A stretch of 64,000 nucleotides of DNA, taken from NCBI RefSeq assembly GCF_040183065.1, contig NC_091127.1, forward strand, positions 20,742,891-20,806,890, written 5' to 3'. The notes beneath the pieces are model-generated. The model was given only the letters and a program-made list of their open reading frames with translations. It had not been told where the DNA came from and did not search any database. The translations under genes were made by a program, and so were the position numbers. How positions within the stretch are numbered: the stretch's first letter is position 1; each line of letters starts with the position of its first letter. Shown piece after piece: positions 60,401 through 64,000 of this stretch. Origin of the DNA: Periplaneta americana (Eukaryota > Arthropoda > Insecta > Blattodea > Blattidae).

Positions 60401-62654
60401 TATGAATATTGAATAATGTGCGATATTATGCATAGAATATCTAAACAAATGGTGAAAACCTATGAAAGAATTTAACTGCTTTCAATGGTTGAAGCTGGAG
60501 CACATAAAAAAACATAAAATATGATGACCTATTGACATGCATTGAATTCTTACACTTTAAAAATGTCATTGTTCATGATTCTAAGCTATTTTATCAATTT
60601 TATTCTGGAATGTACAAAGATATGCCAATCAAGTTAATTTTGACAAAGATTTAAGTTTAGATAAACAATGGTGCAAATTCCTCAATTCCAATAGTTCTGC
60701 GAGCACTGAAACTTTCTCAGAACTCTTAAAAATATGTCGATTCTATTTATTTATCCCAAGTCACAATGGAAGTGCTGAGAAAGTATTTTTCTAATATCTG
60801 CTCAATGGACAAAAGAACAAAATCGCATGCTAACGGAGACAGTCAGAGGTATCATCATGGTGAAATAGAATTTCAAGGACATGTCCTGTGAACAGTTCAT
60901 AGTTATTTGTTACAAGATAGAAATTTGTCTCTTCAGGCTCCACCGATAAGTAGGGTACAGATGTAATACTGATCCAGTAACTAGTGAGAAAACTAAGGTG
61001 AGCCATTGTTTTTATCTTTAATTTTGTTCACACCAATTTTTGAAAAGTCCTCCTTTTTTCAGCAATGTCCTCTTATTTTAGATTCCATGTCCTCCTATAG
61101 AATTTCTTCTCATGGTAACCCTACTCTCGCCTAACCTGAACAACCTACCACAAGTGTTTTGATAAACAGTTATGCCCGATTAAGTAAATTACAAAATTTT
61201 AAAGTAAGCATGAAAAAAGATCTTTCCAAAAAATGAGTACCGGTAACCACGAGAAAATACACTTCCTCGTTGGAAGGATGATGTATTTTAAAGAGTAAAT
61301 ACATAGTGATTCATGAAGACTGTCATACTCTAGGCTCTGATTCCAACATCATTGTGAAGAAAAAAATTTTACATATACTGTACACGTTTTAGTTTGAATA
61401 GTTTCGAATAAAATGACGATTCTTCCTTCTGTAACACGCACCCTTGTGAAGTTCTCTCTCTCTGGACATCTGGAACTGTGTGTGTTACAGTACACTTGGG
61501 CAACTTCATGTATTGCTGCAGAAGGTGAGGTCTTTGAAAACTAGGTTTAACACAGATTTTTCAGGTGAATAATAGTGTGAATGTTCTTTAATAAATTTTT
61601 ATGCTCGACCATGCCGAAATGTAGTAATTATACACCTGGTAGCAGTCCTTTAATGCATGTCATTAAAGTACACCTATTCATTAAAGTTCAGGTTTTCGAT
61701 TATTCTCGGATATGCAATCGAAAGACAACTAGGGAAACGTCACGGAGACTGGAAATACAATACTGTCGCAGAAGGTTGTGTTCTGTTACTATAATAATTA
61801 GCGTTAATTGTAAATAATATTCAAGTAAATTCAATTTGTCATCTCGTTTTTCAATTCTAAATCAATTTCCAGGTTGTATCAAAATTAGTTCATGTTATTC
61901 TGTAGATTATAACAAGGTCAATGACATTATTGTTCCTCAGAAAAAATCAATACTTTCGCGTCTGCGCACAACTCACAATTTACGAGCGATGCACAAGGTC
62001 ACTTCCACTCTTCAGTTAGATACGAATAAAATGAATACTTCTGAATAATTTCAAGTTAGAAATATGGTCGAGCATAAAAAGTCGTATGAAACTTGCCTAT
62101 AATGGTAATTAAGATGCTCGTATGAAAATTATGAAACTTGCTTGCGCTCGTTTCATAAACAAACATACTCGCGTCTTAATTACTATCATTATAGGCTCGT
62201 TGCATAATGTACTATTAATACACTCAGTACCATTCTCGTAAATTATTTAAGTGCTTCATAATTTCCAAGTTTATGTTTAACATTCAGGAGGGTGTATGAT
62301 ATATAAACTTTCTTTATCACAATGATGCCAGAAATCAGATCCTAGAGTATGACACAATCTTCGTGAATCAACCTGTACGTGGATGGCCACTTTATTGGTC
62401 TGAACTGCACCTGTGCGTGCTTGGACACCCAGTGGCGTAGGACATTAAGCACCCGCATGGTGGCTGCAGTGGACATGACTGATTCCTTCCTGCGGTTTCG
62501 GTCCCTGCAGCTGCCCACACGCATGCTGGCGTCTCCCACACTGCACCTTCCGGCAGGGCCCACGACCGGCTTCGTGGGGAGTGTGTGGTCCCGAGGATTG
62601 CTTGAGGCAGACGTAGCAATGGCAAACGCAGCTGCTGCAGTGGAAGTGCTGCTC
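45267..62654 (-). CDS. Ras guanine-nucleotide exchange factor, RasGRF type, C-terminal seven exons
   Basis: Seven exons joined in the order 62654-62411, 59108-58929, 55203-55106, 53861-53777, 50856-50659, 48849-48652 and 45482-45267 give a continuous 405-residue reading frame ending in TAA. RasGRF proteins load GTP onto Ras at membranes in response to calcium or receptor signals. Here the REM domain begins in the first exon and the CDC25 catalytic domain fills exons 3-7. The signatures [52 protein letters not shown] and NFSKMRM match RasGRF more closely than Sos. All junctions keep phase. The PH, IQ and DH exons must lie right of the window, since no further exon is visible in 62655-64000. 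Confidence 0.92.
45900..46139 (-). pseudogene. hAT transposase N-terminal zinc finger fragment
   Basis: From ATG (46139) it reads [48 protein letters not shown], then a stop. In another frame it continues [20 protein letters not shown]. CxxC...H...H is the BED/CGGBP1-like zinc finger also seen in the transposase at 502-1992. Only the N-terminal ~80 residues remain. Confidence 0.75.
46209..46459. mobile_element. MITE-like inverted repeat, 251 bp
   Basis: Ends GAAGGCTC/GAGCCTTC. The arms stay complementary for about 55 bp (CGTCCGCCATTTTGGCTCTT-type blocks on each side) with ~80 percent match. No coding content. It sits upstream of the zinc-finger ATG of the surrounding hAT relic. Confidence 0.7.
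46920..47405. other. intronic sequence, no feature recognised
   Basis: AT-rich sequence with a C9-A12 run near 47302. Confidence 0.4.
47410..48168 (+). pseudogene. R2-like non-LTR element fragment: CCHC knuckle and endonuclease
   Basis: The plus strand reads [40 protein letters not shown], then (shifted frame) [20 protein letters not shown], the zinc knuckle. The open frame 47752-48168 follows with [40 protein letters not shown] and [19 protein letters not shown], the PD-(D/E)XK-like endonuclease. At least two frameshifts (near 47655 and 47750). Same family as 37321-37860. It sits in a RasGRF intron in antisense orientation. Confidence 0.82.
48241..48575 (+). mobile_element. tRNA-derived SINE, family D
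   Basis: The tRNA-like head CATGGTCTAGTGGTCAGAGC (A box) and CCCGGGTTCGAGTCCCGG (perfect T arm/B box) at 48250-48315 is followed by a ~200-bp body with an (ATAATC)n tract (48415-48437). The 3' end is AACCTGGTGGCATTGGATAA plus an A-run. The acceptor stem does not pair, so it is not a functional tRNA gene. It ends about 77 bp from RasGRF exon 6. Confidence 0.78.
48652..48849 (-). CDS. RasGRF exon 6 in window (CDC25 domain)
   Basis: 198 bp, 66 codons, phase 0 at both ends. Acceptor GTTACAG|ACT, donor ATG|GTAGGTAAG. It encodes [40 protein letters not shown] and [12 protein letters not shown] through NFSKMRM. The PPC.PYLG.YL block lines the Ras-binding face in CDC25 domains. Confidence 0.93.
49203..49331 (-). 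mobile_element. solo end of a Tc1/mariner-like element
   Basis: On the minus strand, TA then CAGGGTGATTCACGAGGATT begins the typical terminus of insect mariner-type elements (…TTACCGTCCCTCACGAAGCC, ACATTCTGAGCAAAAAATGT). The other end is missing and an A-run (49184-49203) follows. Confidence 0.6.
49390..50333 (-). CDS. jockey-type LINE RNase H/C-terminal ORF, 302 aa, uninterrupted
   Basis: This is the 3' part of a non-LTR retrotransposon polyprotein, truncated upstream of the RNase H. RNase H motifs: [20 protein letters not shown] (D), [13 protein letters not shown] (the usual E is K), [12 protein letters not shown] (D) and [20 protein letters not shown] (D). After that come [19 protein letters not shown] and [19 protein letters not shown], the C-terminal zinc-binding pattern. 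The frame is open to the stop at 49425, unusual for a 5'-truncated copy. It lies between RasGRF exons 6 and 5, in the same orientation as the gene. Confidence 0.85.
50659..50856 (-). CDS. RasGRF exon 5 in window (CDC25 domain)
   Basis: 198 bp, phase 0 at both ends. Acceptor CTTCACAG|GTTTCTCAG, donor AAAACA|GTATGTAG. It encodes [60 protein letters not shown] and KVSKT: the core helices of the CDC25 domain, with the invariant IEKW and RL..TW. Confidence 0.93.
51265..52120. repeat. intronic (ATATG)n pentanucleotide array, ~855 bp
   Basis: The unit TGATA/ATATG repeats over 850 bp with regular 7-bp variants (TATATGA), occasional 3-bp insertions (GATGATAT) and scattered GG substitutions (AAGGTATGAT, ATGGTATGAT). 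Internal higher-order order is visible. It lies in the RasGRF intron between exons 5 and 4. Confidence 0.95.
52301..52860 (+). mobile_element. hAT (Charlie-type) element, left end and transposase remnant
   Basis: The left terminus CAGTGATTCCCAAACTTTTT is the typical Charlie-type hAT end. From about 52500 the plus strand reads [40 protein letters not shown] and DKKECDAL in one or two frames, matching the middle of ZBED/GTF2IRD2-like hAT transposases. Stops follow. No right end was recognised. Confidence 0.72.
53024..53220 (-). mobile_element. SINE family C, left (inverted) unit of a second pair
   Basis: Same order as 29008-29214: tail, tRNA-like head (GGTAGCTCAGTGGTAGAGCG on the minus strand, B box GGGTTCGATACCC) and leader. 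The flanking tail sequence differs slightly (GCAAATCAAGATTTCAGGTA). Confidence 0.82.
53221..53494 (+). mobile_element. SINE family C, right (direct) unit of the second pair
   Basis: It starts with a ~30-bp tail fragment (CAGGGAGTTATACTTGAAAT) complementary to the left unit's tail. Then come the leader (ATACACGTCACTG...), GGGTAGCTCAGTGGTAGAGC, GGGTTCGATACCC and the AACAATTTTTCCCTCGAAAT tail. The overall architecture is the same as at 29008-29549. Confidence 0.82.
53495..53579 (+). mobile_element. probable LINE 3' tail with (GAAT)n
   Basis: ACATCTTAAAGCTTCATTGC, ATGTAAGATCTATGGAATAA and then (AATG)n looks like a non-LTR 3' terminus with its simple-repeat tail, fused directly to the SINE C unit. 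Only about 85 bp is present. Confidence 0.45.
53777..53861 (-). CDS. RasGRF exon 4 in window (CDC25 domain)
   Basis: 85 bp. Acceptor TTATTGCAG|A completes a codon split after GA in the previous exon. It encodes [20 protein letters not shown] and LMTKRFNE. Donor GAA|GTAAGTTTA. Small but strongly conserved in sequence and phase. Confidence 0.92.
53870..55100. other. intronic sequence, no feature recognised
   Basis: A moderately G-rich stretch at 54190-54250, otherwise AT-rich. No terminal or tandem repeats were identified. Confidence 0.4.
55106..55203 (-). CDS. RasGRF exon 3 in window (start of CDC25 domain)
   Basis: 98 bp. Acceptor GTGTTTGCAG|ACT, donor TAGTGA|GTAAGTATC. It encodes [20 protein letters not shown] and [19 protein letters not shown]...IF..I marks the first helices of CDC25 domains. 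It enters in phase 0 and leaves after two bases of a codon. Confidence 0.93.
55210..55738. other. intronic sequence, no feature recognised
   Basis: A short (AAT)n run at 55373-55390. ORFs at 55322-55541 have no recognised domain. Confidence 0.4.
55741..56787 (+). mobile_element. unclassified TIR transposon with a small ORF
   Basis: The inverted termini AATTGAGACCCGGAATCCAA and (complement) AATTGAGACCCGGAAGCCAA continue to ~39 bp with ~85 percent identity. AATT at both edges is either the end of the TIR or a 4-bp duplication. The motif GRCCCAACTCCA occurs at least three times near the left end (about 55765, 55850 and 55912), and AAGAGGGGCCCAA recurs at 56567. A near-open ORF (56013-56441) occupies the centre. 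I cannot place the superfamily from the ends alone. Confidence 0.78.
56013..56441 (+). pseudogene. transposon-borne protein of unknown family, one internal stop
   Basis: ATG at 56013 opens [17 protein letters not shown] and meets TAA at 56064. The same frame continues open for 125 codons: [77 protein letters not shown], stop at 56439. The KAAKIRDL segment and the final helices resemble C-terminal pieces of insect transposon proteins, but I cannot name the family. It may be a truncated transposase or an accessory protein. Confidence 0.55.
56790..57135. other. intronic sequence, no feature recognised
   Basis: AT-rich sequence between the unclassified transposon and the Penelope-like palindrome. 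Confidence 0.4.
57138..57880. mobile_element. Penelope-like 3'-end palindrome (~350-bp arms)
   Basis: The left arm 57138-57494 is reverse-complementary to 57541-57880 apart from small indels, with a 46-bp loop. Both arms encode the same Penelope-like C-terminus inward to outward ([43 protein letters not shown]) followed by the flank CTGAGGATGGYGTGAAGAAG and ending TCTTACTCGTG/TAAATGG. It is the same subfamily as 39161-39412 and related to the GIY-YIG copy at 15800-16866. Confidence 0.85.
57882..58764. mobile_element. TTAA-flanked TIR element (piggyBac-like MITE), 883 bp
   Basis: The termini GGGGAGAGGATGGTATTTTT and their exact complement are flanked by TTAA at 57878-57881 and 58765-58768, the target preference of piggyBac-type elements. 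It is inserted exactly into the Penelope-like flank: GCCATTTAA at the left edge continues as AATCAATTATTTATATTCAA at the right, the order seen uninterrupted at 39402-39430. An internal ~178-bp unit is tandemly duplicated (57942-58119 and 58120-58290). No transposase. Confidence 0.9.
57942..58290. repeat. tandem duplication inside the TTAA element
   Basis: The two units share TTTGATATGTGTGGAATGCA, CATAACATTTTGTGGGTATT and TGCCCTTATCGGATGTTGAG with ~90 percent identity and a 178-bp period. Confidence 0.88.
58929..59108 (-). CDS. RasGRF exon 2 in window (REM domain)
   Basis: 180 bp, phase 0 at both ends. Acceptor TTTCGTAG|GACTTTG, donor CCAATG|GTCAGTAC. It encodes [40 protein letters not shown] and [20 protein letters not shown]. 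The REM domain packs against and stabilises the CDC25 helical hairpin; LLP.EHKAA is characteristic of RasGRF. Confidence 0.93.
59315..60119 (+). pseudogene. LINE reverse transcriptase 3' fragment
   Basis: The plus strand reads [30 protein letters not shown], then (open 142 codons from 59431) [55 protein letters not shown] and [20 protein letters not shown]. After a frameshift near 59855, [11 protein letters not shown] and [20 protein letters not shown] follow. It ends GTAAGTAGGTAAG at 60119, a simple-repeat tail. It lies antisense within the RasGRF intron. Confidence 0.83.
60275..61123 (+). mobile_element. hAT relic with TAGGGTTACCAT ends
   Basis: Left TAAGGTTACCAT and right ATGGTAACCCTA (complement TAGGGTTACCAT) form hAT-type ends. 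Both are followed inward by GGACATGTCCTC-type sequence. The C-terminal dimerisation region is read from about 60745 (SICSMDKRT and so on) in decayed frames. The flanking octamers CTGTCGTG and CTCTCGCC match only 5 of 8. Confidence 0.65.
61302..62376. mobile_element. Tc1/mariner-like element with a nested repeat, 1075 bp
   Basis: TA (61300-61301, 62377-62378) flanks terminal inverted repeats of ~60 bp: CATAGTGATTCATGAAGACT...GTCATACTCTAGG and complement CAGGTTGATTCACGAAGATT...GTCATACTCTAGG. No transposase is left. A ~620-bp hairpin-rich repeat (61597-62216) is inserted inside. Its right end is 34 nt from the RasGRF exon 1 donor. Confidence 0.72.
61597..62216 (+). mobile_element. hairpin-rich ~620-bp repeat, copy 1
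   Basis: It begins TTTTATGCTCGACCAT, which recurs inverted at 62064-62079. It ends in a hairpin built of CTATAATGGTAATTAAGA and its complement (about 62098-62196) and TGCATAATGTACTATT. It is nearly identical in order and sequence to 63380-63987. Short ORFs (61581-61817 and 61836-62048) are not conserved as frames between the copies. Confidence 0.8.
62411..62654 (-). CDS. RasGRF exon 1 in window (linker and REM start)
   Basis: 244 bp. Acceptor CTTGTTGTAG|G adds one base to a split codon. It encodes an Ala/Ser-rich linker ([20 protein letters not shown]) and then [16 protein letters not shown], the first helix of the RasGRF REM domain. Donor CAG|GTGCAG is weak (no GTRAGT), but the frame joins exactly to DFEMDQRLK of exon 2. 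GC-rich compared with the surrounding intron. Confidence 0.9.
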
Positions 62655-62934
62655 CTACAACAAGACAGTCAATGGGAGTCACTACATGGCCTCTTCATCT
62701 TTTACATCTGTTACAACTTCGTCATTCTGTAGTGCGTGTGCTCCAGCATTTCACTAAAGGTACTACTTAAGTGAAATTTAGAAATCCAGAATGAACGAAA
62801 TCTAACTAGTGAGATGGAAGATGCACAATAGTGTTCCTAGATATAGATACGTGACTACCATCATCTTGCAGACTCTGAATAGTGTCGTCAGTTGAATTAC
62901 CTTAACTTTCCGTAGTTACGCAATATTTATAAGG
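62655..62934. other. intronic sequence, no feature recognised
   Basis: No additional RasGRF exon is visible here. Confidence 0.4.
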
Positions 62935-63300
62935 GAAGCTTTCCCATTGTATGGAATATAAAGAGGAAGTATTGCCAAGGAAGCTTTTAATATAAAAAGG
63001 AGCATTTTATGCGGATCTCTGGAAAAAAAAAAAACTAAGGAAGAGATTAGTGAAGTGCTTTGTATGAAGTGTGGCACTGTATGTGGCAGAAACATGGATG
63101 TTACGACGAAGTGAAGAGAAGCGAATAGAAGCATTTGAAATGTGGATATGGAGAAGAATGGAACATGTGTAGTGGAGAGGCAGAATAAGAAACGAAGCTG
63201 TATTGGAAAGAGAGGGTGAAGAAAGAATGATGATGAAACTGACCAGAAAGAGGAAAAGAAATTGGTTGGGTCACTGACATAGAAGGAATTATGGGGGGGT
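62935..63300 (+). pseudogene. LINE reverse transcriptase C-terminal scrap
   Basis: The plus strand reads LRKRLVKCFVWSVALYVAET, WMLRRSEEKRIEAFEMWIWR, RIRNEAVLER and RMMMKLTRKRKRNWLGH, the post-catalytic tail of a common insect LINE. Stops and frameshifts are present. Confidence 0.72.
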
Positions 63301-63379
63301 ATGGAGGGTACTGCCCCCCCAAACTTGTCTGAACTTTTTTTTTTCTATTAACGTTATAAAATATTGAATTCAAAATATC

Positions 63380-63987
63380 TTTTATGCTCGACCATGCCGA
63401 AATGTAGTAATTATACACCTGGTAGCAGTCCTTTAATGCATGTCATTAAAGTACACCTATTCATTAAAGTTCAGGTTTTCGATTATTCTCGGATATGCAA
63501 TCGAAAGACGAGGGAAACGTAACGAAGGCTGGAAATCCAATACTGTCGCAGAAGGTTATGTTCTGTTACTATAATAATTAGCGTTAATTGTTAATAATAT
63601 TCAAATAAATTCAATTTGTCATCTCGTTTTTCAATTCTAAATCAATTTCCAGGTTATACATTCTCTGCATTATATCAAGGTCAATGACATTATTGTTCCT
63701 CGGAAAAAATCAATACTTTCGCGTCTGCGCACATCTCACAATTCAAGAGCTATGAACAAGGTCACTTCCGATCTTCTGTCAGATACAAATAAAATGTATA
63801 CTTCTGAATAATTTAAAGTTAGAAATATGGTCGAGTATAAAAAGTGGTACCGGTATGAAACTTGCCTATAATGGTAATTAAGACGCTCGTATGAAAATTA
63901 TGAAACGAGCGCAAGCGATCGTTTCATAAACAAACATACTTGCGTCTTAATTACTATCATTATAGGCTCGTTGCATAATGTACTATT
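63380..63987 (+). mobile_element. hairpin-rich ~610-bp repeat, copy 2
   Basis: A direct copy of 61597-62216 at about 93 percent identity, missing ~15 bp (GTATCAAAATTAGTTCATGT region). Inverted TTTTATGCTCGACCAT/ATGGTCGAGTATAAAA lie at 63380-63395 and 63827-63842, and the 3' hairpin (GCGCAAGCGATCGTTTCAT stem) is preserved. This copy is not inside a mariner element. Confidence 0.8.
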
Positions 63988-64000
63988 TTGCTTTTGTTTA

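Noticed and set aside
62379-62732. Plus-strand 117-codon ORF
   Set aside because: It is the antisense of RasGRF exon 1; the minus-strand frame has splice sites and family motifs.

Overview
This is eukaryotic, insect-type DNA. It has one spliced host gene, many eukaryotic transposon families, tRNA-derived SINEs and (ATT)n microsatellites, and no operons or bacterial signals. The mix of tRNA-SINEs, CGGBP1-like and DUF4371 hAT elements, Penelope-like elements and jockey/R2-like LINEs suggests a large polyneopteran genome such as a cockroach or termite. That assignment is inference from repeat style only.

Host gene: the minus strand from 62654 down to 45267 carries seven exons that join in frame with GT/AG splice sites. 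They encode the C-terminal ~405 residues of a RasGRF-type Ras guanine-nucleotide exchange factor: the end of a linker, the REM (RasGEF-N) domain and the whole CDC25 domain, ending at a TAA stop. Exons for the PH, IQ and DH parts must lie beyond 64000. The introns hold a LINE with an open 302-codon RNase H frame, a ~850-bp pentanucleotide array, SINE inverted pairs, a palindromic Penelope remnant with a TTAA-flanked element inside it, and a mariner-like element that starts about 34 nt inside an intron.

Region 1-45 kb: no host exon was recognised. This stretch is a mosaic of transposons at different stages of decay. At 265-2466 is a hAT element with an open 496-codon transposase. At 10818-12215, 20803-22097 and 35229-36390 are three further hAT copies with exact or near-exact 8-bp target duplications. 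Tc1/mariner deletion derivatives lie at 7123-7751 and 23519-24222, and a pogo/Tigger relic at 24778-25744. Several short terminal-inverted-repeat elements are flanked by their target duplications. Four tRNA-derived SINE families occur, some nested. There are fragments of jockey-type and R2-like non-LTR elements, and a Penelope-like element with a GIY-YIG domain.

The observations most worth following are: (a) Penelope-like 3' ends that recur as palindromes at several loci; (b) the same head-to-head SINE pair at two loci 24 kb apart; (c) an unclassified transposon at 55741-56787 with a near-open ORF and repeated subterminal motifs; (d) a ~610-bp hairpin-rich repeat present twice within 2 kb; (e) the long intronic pentanucleotide array. 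All protein family calls come from reading the translations. No database search was run.
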